The notes beneath the pieces are model-generated. The model had not been told where the DNA came from. It did no database searches and saw only the letters and a program-made list of their open reading frames with translations. Below are positions 33,355-42,903 of a stretch of DNA of 64,000 bases, piece by piece (the stretch's first letter is position 1; every line of letters starts with the position of its first letter). This stretch comes from Stappia sp. 28M-7 (GTDB lineage Bacteria > Pseudomonadota > Alphaproteobacteria > Rhizobiales > Stappiaceae). The translations under genes and the position numbers were made by a program. The stretch spans positions 1,550,001-1,614,000 of the forward strand of contig NZ_JACMIA010000001.1 of assembly GCF_014252955.1 (NCBI RefSeq), read 5' to 3'.

Positions 33355-33405
33355 GTCATTTGGTGTCCACGTCGCCTGCCGCCGCCGAGGGCGGCGGGCG
33401 CCGGG

Positions 33406-33987
33406 TCAGGTTTCGTCGCGCTTGATCCACTTCGGCGTTGCCGGCGGCTCGTAGCGCTCGAACCTGGCGAGCAGCTCCGCCGGGTCGTTGGCCACCAGCA
33501 CCATGTCGCGCATCACCGGTTTCACGAACTCCTCGTCCCGCTGCAGGTCGAGGAAGTCGAGGAGCCCGTCATAGAAGCCGTCGACATTCAGGAAGCCGCA
33601 GGGCTTGCGGTGATAGCCGAGCTGCCCCCAGGTCCAGATCTCGAACAGCTCCTCCAGCGTGCCTGCACCGCCCGGCAGGGCGATGAACCCGTCGGAGAAG
33701 TCGGCCATCATCGCCTTGCGTTCGTGCATGGAGGCGACGATGTGCAGCTCGCTGAGACCGGCATGGGCGAGCTCCTTCTCCTGCAGGGAGAGCGGCAGCA
33801 CGCCGATGACCTCGCCGCCGGCCGCCAGGGCACCATCGGCGACCGCGCCCATCAGCCCGACCTTCGCCCCGCCATAGACGAGGCGCCGGCCGGAGCGGGC
33901 AATGGCCGCGCCGGTGGCGACGGCGGCCTCGCGATAGGCGGGCTTGGCTCCCATGCTGGAGCCGCAGAAAACGCAGATAGACTTCAT
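33406..33987 (-). CDS. LOG-family nucleoside-5'-monophosphate phosphoribohydrolase
   Basis: This 193-aa Rossmann-fold enzyme has the LOG signature PGGAGTLEE at residues 105-113 and the preceding SMHERK catalytic segment at 86-91. Members release the base from cytokinin nucleotides or from nucleoside monophosphates such as AMP. The ATG is 9 bp after the stop of the M20 peptidase gene, so the two form an operon. In bacteria this enzyme is often mis-annotated as lysine decarboxylase. Confidence 0.92.
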   Translation of the reverse strand: MKSICVFCGSSMGAKPAYREAAVATGAAIARSGRRLVYGGAKVGLMGAVADGALAAGGEVIGVLPLSLQEKELAHAGLSELHIVASMHERKAMMADFSDGFIALPGGAGTLEELFEIWTWGQLGYHRKPCGFLNVDGFYDGLLDFLDLQRDEEFVKPVMRDMVLVANDPAELLARFERYEPPATPKWIKRDET

Positions 33988-33995
33988 TGCTGCAA

Positions 33996-35387
33996 TCAGC
34001 CCTTCGCCAGTTCGTCGAGCACGCGGGCCCAGGAGCGGATGCCCTTGTGATAGCTGGTCATCTCGTACTTCTCGTTGGGCGAGTGCACGCGGTCGTCATC
34101 CAGCCCGAAGCCGATCAGCAGCGAGTCCATGCCGAGCATGGTCTTGAAGTCGCCGACGATCGGAATGGACCCACCGCAGCCGATAAGCGCCGCCTCGCGG
34201 CCCCATTCGTCGGACAGCGCCTTGCGGCCCTTGGCCAGGGCCGGGCTGTCGAAGGGCAGGCGCAGGGCCGGGCTGCCGCCGTGCTTGTGGAAGGTGACGG
34301 TGCAGTCTGCCGGGAGCTTTGCTTCCACATAGGCGCGGAAGGCGGCCCGCACCTTCTCCGGATCCTGGTCGCCGACCAGTCGGAACGAGATCTTGGCATG
34401 GGCCTGTGAAGCGATGACGGTCTTGAAGCCGGCACCGTTGTAGCCGCCCCAAACGCCGTTGATCTCGCAGGTCGGGCGCGTCCAGATCTGCTCAAGAGCG
34501 GTGCGGTCCTGTTCGCCCGCCGGATACTTCAGATCGACGCCGCCGAGGAAGGCCTCGTGGTCGAAGCCGAGCTTGTCCCACAGCGCGCGCACGTCCTCGG
34601 GCATCTCGATGACGCCGTCATAGAAGCCGGGCAGGGTCACCTTGCCGGTTTCGTCGTGCAGGCCGGCGAGAATGTCGGCCAGCACATGCAGCGGGTTGCG
34701 GGCGGCACCGCCATACATGCCTGAATGCAGGTCCTTGTCGGCGGCGGTGATGGTGATCTCTTCCCCGACGAGACCGCGCAGCATGGTGGTGATGCCGGGG
34801 GTCTGGCGATCCCACATGCCGGTGTCGCAGACCAGCGCGAGGTCGCAGGCGAGCTCGTCCTTGTTGGCGGTCAGGAACGGATGGAGCGACGGCGAACCGG
34901 ACTCCTCCTCGCCCTCCAGCAGCACGGAGACGGAGACCGGCAGCCCGCCGGTCTCGGCGATCCACGCGCGGGCGGCCTCGACGAAGGTCATCAACTGGCC
35001 CTTGTCGTCCGCGGAGCCGCGGGCAACGATCATCTTCGAGCCGTCCGGGCGGGTCACGACGGCCGGTTCGAACGGATCGCGCTCCCAAAGGTCGAGCGGA
35101 TCGACCGGCTGGACGTCGTAATGGCCGTAGAACAGCACATGGGGGCCTGCCTTGCCGTCTTCCTTGCGGTGGCCGACGACCATCGGGTGACCGTTGGTGT
35201 CGCGCACGCTCGCCGGGATCCCGATGGCCGTCAGTTCGTTCGCCAGCCAATCCGCTGCCTGTCGGCAATCGTTCTTGAAGGCCGGGTCGGTGGAAATGCT
35301 CTTGATGCGAACGAGGTCGAAGAGACGGGCGAGCGAGTCGTCGAAATCGGAGTCGATTCGAGACAGGACCCGGTCGAGATCGGACAT
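33996..35387 (-). CDS. M20-family dipeptidase
   Basis: This 463-aa metallopeptidase of the ArgE/DapE/ACY1/CPG2 group has zinc-ligand and catalytic residues H89 and D91 (YGHYDVQP), D127 (GSADDKGQ) and E160/E161 (LLEGEEESGSPS). It hydrolyses dipeptides or N-acylated amino acids in the cytoplasm. The start at 35387 has GGAG 8 bp upstream; a longer frame reaches into the insertion sequence and is not used. It heads the operon with LOG. The IS256 element lies 163 bp upstream and could have changed its promoter. Confidence 0.92.
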   Translation of the reverse strand: MSDLDRVLSRIDSDFDDSLARLFDLVRIKSISTDPAFKNDCRQAADWLANELTAIGIPASVRDTNGHPMVVGHRKEDGKAGPHVLFYGHYDVQPVDPLDLWERDPFEPAVVTRPDGSKMIVARGSADDKGQLMTFVEAARAWIAETGGLPVSVSVLLEGEEESGSPSLHPFLTANKDELACDLALVCDTGMWDRQTPGITTMLRGLVGEEITITAADKDLHSGMYGGAARNPLHVLADILAGLHDETGKVTLPGFYDGVIEMPEDVRALWDKLGFDHEAFLGGVDLKYPAGEQDRTALEQIWTRPTCEINGVWGGYNGAGFKTVIASQAHAKISFRLVGDQDPEKVRAAFRAYVEAKLPADCTVTFHKHGGSPALRLPFDSPALAKGRKALSDEWGREAALIGCGGSIPIVGDFKTMLGMDSLLIGFGLDDDRVHSPNEKYEMTSYHKGIRSWARVLDELAKG

Positions 35388-35497
35388 GGTAGGGCTCCGC
35401 TGCGAGAGGATGCCCGCGGGCCGACAGACCATGGCAAGGACTGCGGCCGGCGCGCTGGTGAGGGAACCCAGCATGGACACAGATCGGCGGTCAAGGC

Positions 35498-35537
35498 AAG
35501 GCGCGGCGCGGTCCCGGATCGGGACCCGCCGCGCCTT
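35498..35537. terminator. Large hairpin upstream of the M20 gene
   Basis: Outer arms AAGGCGCGGCG/CGCCGCGCCTT and an inner GGTCCC/GGGACC stem make a 17-bp hairpin with one bulge. It has no clear U-run on either strand. It could terminate the leftward transcript arriving from the barrel-protein gene that the insertion sequence now splits off. Confidence 0.45.
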
Positions 35538-35550
35538 GGGGCCGGGGAGG

Positions 35551-36927
35551 GTCACGTCCGTCAAGCTGGTGTAAATTCCTGGATGGCCTGAGGGCATGAT
35601 CAGGCGGCTTTCGTGGTTATGCTGAGAATGGGGTCGATCTCCTCCTTGTCGATCTCGGCGAAGGCCTCGACCATCATGTAGCGGCTCGAGGTCTGCCATT
35701 CGTCGTTGGCTTCGAAGAGCACGGCGCCGATCAGGCGCATGATTGAGGCCTCGTTGGGGAAGATCCCGACGACATCGGAGCGCCGCTTTACCTCCTTGTT
35801 CAGGCGCTCGATCGGGTTGGTGCTGTGCAGCTTGGTCCTGTGCTGGCGCGGGAAGGACATGTAGGCCAGCACGTCATGCTCGCTGGCGTCCATGAGATCG
35901 GCCAGCTTGGGCCAGCGCGGGCGCAGTTGTTCGGCAACCTTGCGCCAGGTTTCGCCCGCATGGGCGCGGTCGGGCTGGTCGAAAGCCTGGCGGATCGCGG
36001 CGGCGACAACGGTGTGTTGGCCGCGCGAGACGTGGGCGAGAGCATTCCTGATCCAGTGAACGCGGCATCGCTGCCAGGTCGCTTCGAACACCCGGGCAAT
36101 GGCTGCCTTGAGGCCGGTGTGGGCATCGCTGATCACCAGCTTGACCCCACTCAGCCCCCGGGCGCGGAGGGAACGCAGAAACTCGGTCCAGAAGGTCTCG
36201 GCCTCTGAGGGCCCAATGCCCAAGCCGATGATTTCCCTTCGGCCCTCGGTGTTGGCCGCCACCGCAATTATGGCCGCGACCGGCACGATGCGCCCGCCTT
36301 GGCGGACCTTGAGATAGGTGGCGTCGAGCCAGACATAGGGCCAGTCGCCGGTGAGCGGCCGGTTCAGGAACTCCCCGACCCTGTCATCGATATCCTTGCA
36401 GAGCTTCGAGACCGTGCTCTTCGATATCCCGCTGAGCCCCATGGCCTGCACCAGCTCGTCGACGCGGCGGGTGGAGACGCCGCCGATCCAAGCCTCCTGG
36501 ATCACCGCCACCAGCGCCTGCTCGGAGGTCTTGCGGGCCTCGAGGAAGCCCGGGAAATAGCTGCCCTGCCGCAGCTTCGGCACCCGCAGGTTCAGCGTGC
36601 CCAAACGGGTATCGAGAGCGCGCTCTCGATACCCGTTGCGCCAGGTCGTGCGTTCACCGCTGCGTTCATGCCGGCCGGCGCCGATGATGCCTTCCACATC
36701 GGTCTCCATGATCAGTTGCAGCACGGCTTCGGCAATGCCGCGCAAGAAGTCGCCCTGATCGTGCTTGGCCAGAAGCTCGGACAGGTCCATGTTCGTCTTG
36801 GTCATCGGGGTCTCCGTAGGGGCCGTGGTTGAAGTCGCCAAACTCCACCTCGAACATACACCTCGATGGCCACCTGGGATCACACCGCCGACGGCGATGA
36901 AATTACACCAGCTCCTCGGACGCTAAC
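35551..36927. mobile_element. IS256-family insertion sequence, complete
   Basis: The element is 1,377 bp. The left end GTCACGTCCGTCAAGCTGG and the reverse complement of the right end, GTTAGCGTCCGAGGAGCTGG, form imperfect inverted repeats that continue as TGTAAATTC and TGTAATTTC. CCGGGGAGG flanks both sides (35542-35550 and 36928-36936) as a 9-bp target duplication, typical of IS256. One or two bases of the boundary are ambiguous because the flank and the end share Gs. The transposase is intact, so it may be active. Confidence 0.9.
35600..36805 (-). CDS. IS256-family transposase
   Basis: This 401-aa DDE transposase of the mutator/IS256 type has D161 (VWLDATYLKVR), D227 (LVISDAHTGLKAAI) and E333 (STNPIERLNKEVKRR), with the usual N-terminal MTKTNMDLSELLAKHD and the GNGYRERALDTRLG-like region. 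The start at 36805 gives the normal length; the frame is open 26 codons further upstream within the element. No frameshift or stop interrupts it. Confidence 0.96.
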   Translation of the reverse strand: MTKTNMDLSELLAKHDQGDFLRGIAEAVLQLIMETDVEGIIGAGRHERSGERTTWRNGYRERALDTRLGTLNLRVPKLRQGSYFPGFLEARKTSEQALVAVIQEAWIGGVSTRRVDELVQAMGLSGISKSTVSKLCKDIDDRVGEFLNRPLTGDWPYVWLDATYLKVRQGGRIVPVAAIIAVAANTEGRREIIGLGIGPSEAETFWTEFLRSLRARGLSGVKLVISDAHTGLKAAIARVFEATWQRCRVHWIRNALAHVSRGQHTVVAAAIRQAFDQPDRAHAGETWRKVAEQLRPRWPKLADLMDASEHDVLAYMSFPRQHRTKLHSTNPIERLNKEVKRRSDVVGIFPNEASIMRLIGAVLFEANDEWQTSSRYMMVEAFAEIDKEEIDPILSITTKAA

Positions 36928-36934
36928 CCGGGGA

Positions 36935-36976
36935 GGCGGCCGCTTGTGGAAAGGCCGCCGCGCGGATGGCGCGGCG
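36935..36976. terminator. Overlapping hairpins after the barrel-protein gene
   Basis: GGCGGCC (36935-36941) pairs with GGCCGCC (36953-36959), and CGCCGCGC (36956-36963) pairs with GCGCGGCG (36969-36976). The two stems compete. They lie 17 bp beyond the leftward stop codon, fitting a termination region into which the insertion sequence transposed. Confidence 0.45.
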
Positions 36977-36992
36977 GCGTGTTGTCGGCGTC

Positions 36993-39185
36993 CTAGTAGT
37001 TGTTGACGGGCGCGCATGCTCCCGTGACATCGGCATTGGTGAGTGCCTCGCCATTCAGTACGAAAGCACTGCCGGGCGACTGCGTCAGGCTCGTCGGCAT
37101 GAAGGGCGAGCGGCCGCAGGCCTCGGGCGTTCCGGTGACCGTTACGGAGCCGTTGAGGTTCTCGAAGTCGCCCATCATCCAGAAGCCTGCCCGGCCCGCC
37201 TGGTCGATCTCTACCTTGTCGAAGGTGAGTGCGTCGGAGGGGTTCAGCATCTGCATCAGCTGGATGCCGATGACATCGACATTGGAAATCGAGATGTCGG
37301 TGAAGCTGGAGTCGCGGATGCCCATGATCATCATGCCGCTGTTGGTGGCCCCATTGATGGTCAGGTTCTGGAAGTCGTAGCCGTGGTTGGACTCCGAGCC
37401 GACGATGATCGACCAGTCGCCGCTGAACGAGCTGATGTTGATGCCGCTGCGCACGCCGAGGCTCGGCAGCGCGCCGATGCCGGTCAGCACGGAGTTGCGG
37501 TAGCCGATCTCGCCGGAGGCGACGAAGGCGGCACCGTCCGCAGTGGTTTGGGCGATGTCGACCGCATCGAGATCGGCGCGGTGGACATAGTGGAACACCA
37601 GGCCTTCCTTCGCCGTGTTCGAGATGTCGACATTCGCGAAGGTGAGGTCCTGCGAGACATTCGCGAAGATGCCCATGCCCACCCGATCGGCGGTCACGTT
37701 CTCGACCGTGACGTGGCTCGCCCGGTTAAGGCGGATGCCGACGCCGACCTCGGTGTCTTCCGGGCTGAAGTTGCTGAAACCGTCCGCCGTGTCGAAGGCG
37801 ATTTCCGACAGGGCGACGCGGGCCACAGTGAGGTCCGAACCGTTCTGGAAGTTGATGCCGGTGCCGGCCACGTTCGAGATGCGCAGGTCCGTAAGCGTCA
37901 CTCGGCTGGCGCCGTCGGATGCAACCGCGGTGCGGCCGCCAGACAGCGAGAAGCCGGAGAGGACCGTATCGTCCGCCATCGCGAAGAGGTCGCGTGACGC
38001 GTCGATGCCGTGAAGGCGGGTGTCGCCCACCCGCAAGGTGCGGCCGGTGAGCGGATTGCGCACGTCGAACGCGCCGGCGATCCGCTGGTTGGCGGCAAGG
38101 GTGATGGTGTCGTCGATCTCGATGACCGTGCCGTTGCCGTTGACGAACACCTGCTGGCCGGGGGTAGCGGCCTCGATGGCCTGGCCGACATTGCCGTTCG
38201 CCGGGTCGATCACCACCAGGTTGTCGAGCGTCGCGCCCGTGCGGGCATCGACGCCCGTTACCTCGGCTCCAAACGCTCCGGCCTGGGTTACCACGTCCAC
38301 GTCGCGAACCACCGTCTCGGTCATCCGCCGCTGAAGCGCGGTCAGGCGCGTGCCGCGCTCTTCCTCGCCGATCGCGCGCTGCAGGGGCAGGCGCAGCCGG
38401 GCGCCGAAGAAGCCCTGCGAGCCGCGCGGACTGTCGTACTGGTACTCGGCGAGCAGGCTGACGCGGCTGCCCTCGAACAGGACATCGTTCATCCGGTATT
38501 CGGCGCGCACACGCGGCCCCCAGACGGTTTCCGCCTTGTCTTCCCAGAAGGCGTAGCCGCCGCCATGCAGCCAGAATTCGTCGCGCCCGTCGCCCAGCAG
38601 GTTGAGGCCGGTGAGGACGCCCGCCTCGATATCGAGGCCGCGCATGGCGCGTTCCTCACCGCCGCGCACGGTGATCGAGCTCGGGCCGACCCGCGCAGTG
38701 TCATGGGAGGCGAGCTGGTGTGTCGTCTTGCCGACCGGCAGATAGGCATTGGCGCGCAGGTTGAAATGCTCGGTCATCAGCTCGGCGCCGAGCGTCACCT
38801 GCAGGAAATGGTTGTTGTACTGGGATCGGCGGTAGTCGAGGAAACCGTAAGCACCGACGATCCAGCGATTGTCGATGATCTGGCGGATGCCGAGACCGGC
38901 ATTGACCTCCTGCGAGCCGGAGGCGCCGAACGTGCCGCGAATGTCGGTGTAGATCAGCCGATCGAAGGTCTGGTACAGCGGGACGAAGAGGGTCGTCTCT
39001 CCGGTGCTGGAGCGACCAGTCGTGCCCGCCTTGCCGCCGACTTCCAGATGCGGCCCCCACAAGGGCGCGCCCACCCCTGCAGGATCAACCTGCTGGGCAT
39101 CGGCAATCGCCGGGGCGAGAAGAAGACCGCAAAGCGCAGTGGACAGCGCAGTGGCGCGCAGGAGCTTCGATCTGCTTGACGTCAT
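36993..39185 (-). CDS. Inverse-autotransporter-type beta-barrel fused to a beta-helix passenger
   Basis: This is a 730-aa outer-membrane protein. A Sec signal (about 1-30) is followed by a barrel region at about 45-275 with the invasin/intimin-like pattern: LFVPLYQTFDRLIYTDIRG, NAGLGIRQI, WIVGAYGFLDYRRS, ITVRGGEERAMRGLDIEAG and EYQYDSPRGSQGF. A linker follows, and residues about 310-720 form right-handed beta-helix coils (TGINFQNGSDLTVARVAL; VGMGIFANVSQDLTFANV; NSGMMIMGIRDSSFTDI). Inverse autotransporters usually expose Ig-like domains; a beta-helix passenger is less usual. No LysM or Ig repeats are seen. Adhesion or glycan binding is inferred. It is monocistronic, with a 347-bp upstream region. 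Confidence 0.82.
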   Translation of the reverse strand: MTSSRSKLLRATALSTALCGLLLAPAIADAQQVDPAGVGAPLWGPHLEVGGKAGTTGRSSTGETTLFVPLYQTFDRLIYTDIRGTFGASGSQEVNAGLGIRQIIDNRWIVGAYGFLDYRRSQYNNHFLQVTLGAELMTEHFNLRANAYLPVGKTTHQLASHDTARVGPSSITVRGGEERAMRGLDIEAGVLTGLNLLGDGRDEFWLHGGGYAFWEDKAETVWGPRVRAEYRMNDVLFEGSRVSLLAEYQYDSPRGSQGFFGARLRLPLQRAIGEEERGTRLTALQRRMTETVVRDVDVVTQAGAFGAEVTGVDARTGATLDNLVVIDPANGNVGQAIEAATPGQQVFVNGNGTVIEIDDTITLAANQRIAGAFDVRNPLTGRTLRVGDTRLHGIDASRDLFAMADDTVLSGFSLSGGRTAVASDGASRVTLTDLRISNVAGTGINFQNGSDLTVARVALSEIAFDTADGFSNFSPEDTEVGVGIRLNRASHVTVENVTADRVGMGIFANVSQDLTFANVDISNTAKEGLVFHYVHRADLDAVDIAQTTADGAAFVASGEIGYRNSVLTGIGALPSLGVRSGINISSFSGDWSIIVGSESNHGYDFQNLTINGATNSGMMIMGIRDSSFTDISISNVDVIGIQLMQMLNPSDALTFDKVEIDQAGRAGFWMMGDFENLNGSVTVTGTPEACGRSPFMPTSLTQSPGSAFVLNGEALTNADVTGACAPVNNY

Positions 39186-39532
39186 GCCTAACCTTTTCCC
39201 GGACAGGCGGACGCGCGGCGCCGGACGCGCATGCCCGGTCGCAGCGCGAAATGTCCGCGCGGTCTCTTGTTGGATATTTGGGGACGGGTTCAGCCTGGCT
39301 GCGTGTGCTTGCTCGGGCGAACCGGATCTCGGGAGCCGCCTGTCGGGTGGCTCGATGGGGCAGGCATAGGACCTGCAAAAACATGAGTCAATTATTCATA
39401 TTATGCCAACAAAGGCCTCCGGCTTTTTACCGAAGGCAAGCCGCTGATTGCCGTCGCGGCGAGGCCGGCCCCGCCGCCGGCGGGCCGAAAAAGGATCTGT
39501 GGAGAGTTCCGGGCCCGGACCGGAGCGAGGGC
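39186..39532. other. Intergenic region upstream of the barrel-helix gene
   Basis: This 347-bp region has an AT-rich patch around 39385-39410 (CAATTATTCATATTATG) that could hold the leftward promoter, and an imperfect stem GCCTCCGG/CCGAAGGC near 39416-39436. No gene is seen. Confidence 0.4.
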
Positions 39533-41089
39533 CTAGAAGCCCCGCTTGATCGAGCCCAGGACGCCGCGTGCCAGCGCCCGGCCGAGTGCCGAGCCCAGCG
39601 AACGCACGACCGATTTCACGGCAGCGTCTGCCACGCTGTCGGAGCGCGAGCGGCTGGACCGGGTCCGGCTGCGGCTGGGTGCCGGGGTGGGCGAGGTGCC
39701 GAAGTCGGGGATCTCGAAGCCGGAACGGGTGCGACGGGGCGAGCCGCGCCGCTCGATCTCCTGCTCCTCGCGCGCCTTCTGGCGCTCTTCCATCCGGGCT
39801 GCCTCTTCGGCCCGGCGCTTGAGCACTTCGAAGGCGGAATCGCGATCCACGGTCTCGTCGTAGAGATGGCCGACAGGGCTCATCGTGATGATCTCGCGGC
39901 GCTCGCTCGCGGTGAGCGGCCCAAGCCGCGAGGAGGGCGGCCGCACCAGAGTGCGCTGGACGATGGAAGGAACGCCTTTGCCTTCCAGCACCGAGACCAG
40001 CGCCTCGCCGACGCCCAGCTCCATGATGGTGCGCTCGGTGTCGAGATCCGGGTTGGGGCGGAAGGTTTCCGCCGCCGCGCGAACGGCCTTCTGTTCGCGC
40101 GGGGTGTAGGCTCGCAGGGCATGCTGCACCCGGTTGCCGAGCTGTGCCAGAACCGTGTCCGGCACGTCGAGCGGGTTCTGGGTGACGAAATAGACACCGA
40201 CGCCCTTGGAGCGGATCAGCCGTACCACCTGCTCGACCTTTTCCAGCAGCGCCTTGGGCGCCTCGGAAAACAGCAGATGTGCCTCGTCGAAGAAGAAGAC
40301 CAGCCGCGGCTTTTCCGGGTCGCCCACCTCGGGCAGTTCCTCGAACAGCTCGGACAGCAGCCACAGAAGGAAGGTGGCGTAGAGGCGCGGCGCGCCCATC
40401 AGCTTATCGGCGGCCAGCACCGAGACGACGCCGCGCCCGTCGCGCGTGGTGCGCATCATGTCGCGGATATCGAGCGCTGGTTCGCCGAAGAAGGCATCGC
40501 CGCCCTGGCGCTCGAGCATCAGCAACTGACGCTGGATCGCACCGACCGAGGCCTTCGAGACGTTGCCGTAGACGCGCGACAGCTCCGAAGCCCGCTCGGA
40601 GACATGCGCCAGAAGCGCCTGGAGGTCCTTCAGGTCGAGCAGCAGCAGGCCCTCGTCGTCCGCCAGTTCGAAGGCAACGTTGAGGACGCCTTCCTGCGTC
40701 GGATTGAGGTCCATCAGGCGGGCGAGGAGCAGCGGCCCCATCTCGGAGACTGTGGCGCGGATCGGATGTCCCTGTTCGCCGAACAGGTCCCAGAAGATCG
40801 TGGGGAAGTCTTCGTAGATGTAATCGCCCGTGAAGCCGATCTGTGCGGCACGCTTTTCCAGGAAGTCCTTCCTCTCGCCGCTGGCGGCGATACCGGACAG
40901 GTCGCCCTTCACATCGGCACAGAAAACCGGGACGCCTGCATTGGAAAAGCCCTCGGCGAGGATCTGCAGCGAGACGGTCTTGCCGGTGCCCGTGGCGCCG
41001 GTGATCAGGCCGTGCCGGTTGGCAAGCTTCAGCGTCAGATATTCCGGCTTGCCCGATCCGCCGATGAAGATCTTGTCTGCGTCCTGCAC
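39533..41089 (-). CDS. HerA-like ATPase (helicase HerA-like C-terminal / DUF853 family)
   Basis: This 518-aa P-loop ATPase of the HerA-FtsK group has Walker A GATGTGKT at about residue 31-38 and Walker [16 protein letters not shown] Gln/Asn sensor [15 protein letters not shown] and an arginine-rich stretch [19 protein letters not shown] follow. The C-terminal 100 residues are charged and Ser/Arg-rich. The family is widespread and its physiological role unresolved; DNA translocation is suspected from HerA. No NurA nuclease is adjacent, so classic HerA-NurA end resection is unlikely. Confidence 0.88.
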   Translation of the reverse strand: MQDADKIFIGGSGKPEYLTLKLANRHGLITGATGTGKTVSLQILAEGFSNAGVPVFCADVKGDLSGIAASGERKDFLEKRAAQIGFTGDYIYEDFPTIFWDLFGEQGHPIRATVSEMGPLLLARLMDLNPTQEGVLNVAFELADDEGLLLLDLKDLQALLAHVSERASELSRVYGNVSKASVGAIQRQLLMLERQGGDAFFGEPALDIRDMMRTTRDGRGVVSVLAADKLMGAPRLYATFLLWLLSELFEELPEVGDPEKPRLVFFFDEAHLLFSEAPKALLEKVEQVVRLIRSKGVGVYFVTQNPLDVPDTVLAQLGNRVQHALRAYTPREQKAVRAAAETFRPNPDLDTERTIMELGVGEALVSVLEGKGVPSIVQRTLVRPPSSRLGPLTASERREIITMSPVGHLYDETVDRDSAFEVLKRRAEEAARMEERQKAREEQEIERRGSPRRTRSGFEIPDFGTSPTPAPSRSRTRSSRSRSDSVADAAVKSVVRSLGSALGRALARGVLGSIKRGF

Positions 41090-41238
41090 TGCGTGCGCCT
41101 CCGCTGCCGCCGTCGGCCCCTCCGACGCTTCGAAAAACCATGTAACCCGCAGATCGCGCTGTGTATAGCGGTTGTCGCGGTGCGCGCTCTCGTGCCAAAT
41201 TACCGGCCAGACGCCCGATGATTCCTCTGGGGGGACAC

Positions 41239-41640
41239 ATGGACGAACTTGTCAGCCGGATTGCTGCGGCTGCTGGCATCAGCGAAGACCTCGCCCGTCA
41301 GGCGATCGGTATCATCCTCAACTTTCTCGATCGCGACGGCCCGCAGGATGCGGTGGCCCGGATCGTCGATGCCCTGCCGGGCGCTTCTCAGCTGATGGCC
41401 GAGCAGGGCGGCGGCGGTGGCGGCGGGCTGCTCGGCAGCCTTGCCGGAAAGCTCGGTGGCAGCATCGGCGGCGGAATGGGAGCGATGGCGGCCCTCAACG
41501 AGCTGACCAATGCGGGGCTCGACATGGGCGAGGTGCAGACCGTCACCCGCGAACTGGTGCAGGCCGCGCGCGAACACGCAGGCGCCGATGTGGTCGATCG
41601 TGTGGTTTCCTCGATCCCCGGCCTCGGCCAGGTGCTCTGA
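41239..41640 (+). CDS. Small helical protein with Gly-rich centre (DUF2780/DUF2267-like)
   Basis: This 133-aa protein starts [24 protein letters not shown] and has [25 protein letters not shown] in its middle, listed here as two parts of a Gly-rich linker. A C-terminal helix follows: [13 protein letters not shown]. It resembles small domain families found beside DNA-associated proteins in alphaproteobacteria. I cannot assign a function. GGGGGGAC precedes the start. It is divergent from the HerA-like gene and followed by the DUF4332 gene. Confidence 0.7.
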   Translation: MDELVSRIAAAAGISEDLARQAIGIILNFLDRDGPQDAVARIVDALPGASQLMAEQGGGGGGGLLGSLAGKLGGSIGGGMGAMAALNELTNAGLDMGEVQTVTRELVQAAREHAGADVVDRVVSSIPGLGQVL

Positions 41641-41713
41641 GCTGGCCGTGCTGTGCCGCGACCGGTTGTCTTGAAGCCCGGCTGCTGGTGCCGGGCAAGT
41701 CTGGAGGTGCGAG

Positions 41714-42121
41714 ATGTCCTATTCCATTGACGAGATTGAGGGTATCGGCCCGGTTTATGCGGAGAAGCTGCAGGCGGTCGGTATCAAGACTACCGATGCT
41801 TATCTGGAGCGGGCGAAGGATCCCAAGGGCCGCAAGGCGCTGGCCGAAGAGACCGGGATCGATGACAAGCGCATTCTCAAGTGGGCCAACATGGCCGACC
41901 TGATGCGCATCAGCGGCGTTGGCGAGGAATATTCCGAGCTTCTCGAGGCCGCTGGCGTCGACACGGTCAAGGAGCTCAAGCACCGGGTCCCGGCCAATCT
42001 CCATGCCAAGATGAAGGAAGTGAACGAGGCCAAGAAGCTCGTTCGTCAGCTTCCCAGCGAGTCCGGCGTGGAGAAGTGGGTGGCGCAGGCTAAGGAACTG
42101 CCGGCGATCATGACCTACTGA
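41714..42121 (+). CDS. DUF4332 helix-hairpin-helix protein
   Basis: This 135-aa protein has two helix-hairpin-helix units: IEGIGPVYAEKLQAVGIKTT at the N-terminus and MRISGVGEEYSELLEAAGVDT in the middle, separated by helices (ETGIDDKRILKWANMADL). This is the DUF4332 layout, which predicts non-specific DNA binding. The function is unknown. It follows the 133-aa gene by 73 bp on the same strand and ends at a strong terminator. Confidence 0.88.
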   Translation: MSYSIDEIEGIGPVYAEKLQAVGIKTTDAYLERAKDPKGRKALAEETGIDDKRILKWANMADLMRISGVGEEYSELLEAAGVDTVKELKHRVPANLHAKMKEVNEAKKLVRQLPSESGVEKWVAQAKELPAIMTY

Positions 42122-42144
42122 CGGACCTCGATCCGGCAGATTTC

Positions 42145-42179
42145 AAACGCTCCGGTCCTTCGTGGGCCGGAGCGTTTTT
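42145..42179 (+). terminator. Intrinsic terminator
   Basis: Arms AAACGCTCCGG/CCGGAGCGTTT with a loop of 11 nt and a following TTTTT. It lies 24 bp after the DUF4332 stop. Confidence 0.92.
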
Positions 42180-42222
42180 CGTTTCCGCCAAGGAGCGGCT
42201 CTGCTGAGCCCGCCCAGGGCGC

Positions 42223-42903
42223 TCAGGCCAGGGCCAGCAGGCCCTGCAGATCGGCCAGAACGGCCACCGGCGGCAGGTCGGAATACTCGTCGGCGGCACC
42301 GGTGCGGTTGATCCACACGCCGCGGAACCCGAAGGCGGTGGCGCCTGCGATGTCCCAGCGGTTGGACGACTGGAACGACACCGCCTCGGGATAGATGCGG
42401 AAGTGGTTGGTCACCAGCTCGTAGACGTCCTGCCTGGTCTTGTAGGTCTTCAGCAGGTCGGTGGAGAACACTTCGTCGAGCAGGTCCTCGATCCCAGCGG
42501 CCCGAACGGCAGCCTCCAGCATCGCCGGCGAGCCGTTGGACAGGATCGCCAGCCGGTTGCCGTCGTCCTTGAGGCGCTTCAGAACGGTGGGGACTTCCTG
42601 GTAGCAGTCGAGCTTCCAATAGGCGTCGAGCAGCCGCTGGCGCAGGTCCGCATCGCTCTTTCCCGTCATCGCCATCGCCGTGTCCAGCGCCTGCTCGGTC
42701 AATGACCAGAAATCCAGGTAGCGGCCCATCAGAGCGCGTGTCCAGGAATATTCGAGCTGCTTCTGCCGCCACAGCGTCGACAGGCTTACAGCCTCCGGGC
42801 CGAGATCGCCGGCATGGCGGCGCACCGCCGCGTGCACGTCGAACAGCGTGCCGTAGGCGTCGAAGACATAGGCGGAGACAGGGCGAGTCGCGGAATGGGA
42901 CAT
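42223..42903 (-). CDS. Haloacid dehalogenase, type II (L-2-HAD)
   Basis: This 226-aa HAD-superfamily hydrolase has the nucleophile D15 in VFDAYGTLFDVHAA, then LSNGS, K in LLKTYKTRQDVYEL and SSNRWDIAGATAFG, the set that marks L-2-haloacid dehalogenases. It would convert L-2-haloacids such as 2-chloropropionate into D-2-hydroxyacids in the cytoplasm. The start at 42903 fits the family; the frame is open 21 codons further up. Marine and soil Hyphomicrobiales commonly carry it. No transporter or regulator is adjacent. Confidence 0.9.
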   Translation of the reverse strand: MSHSATRPVSAYVFDAYGTLFDVHAAVRRHAGDLGPEAVSLSTLWRQKQLEYSWTRALMGRYLDFWSLTEQALDTAMAMTGKSDADLRQRLLDAYWKLDCYQEVPTVLKRLKDDGNRLAILSNGSPAMLEAAVRAAGIEDLLDEVFSTDLLKTYKTRQDVYELVTNHFRIYPEAVSFQSSNRWDIAGATAFGFRGVWINRTGAADEYSDLPPVAVLADLQGLLALA

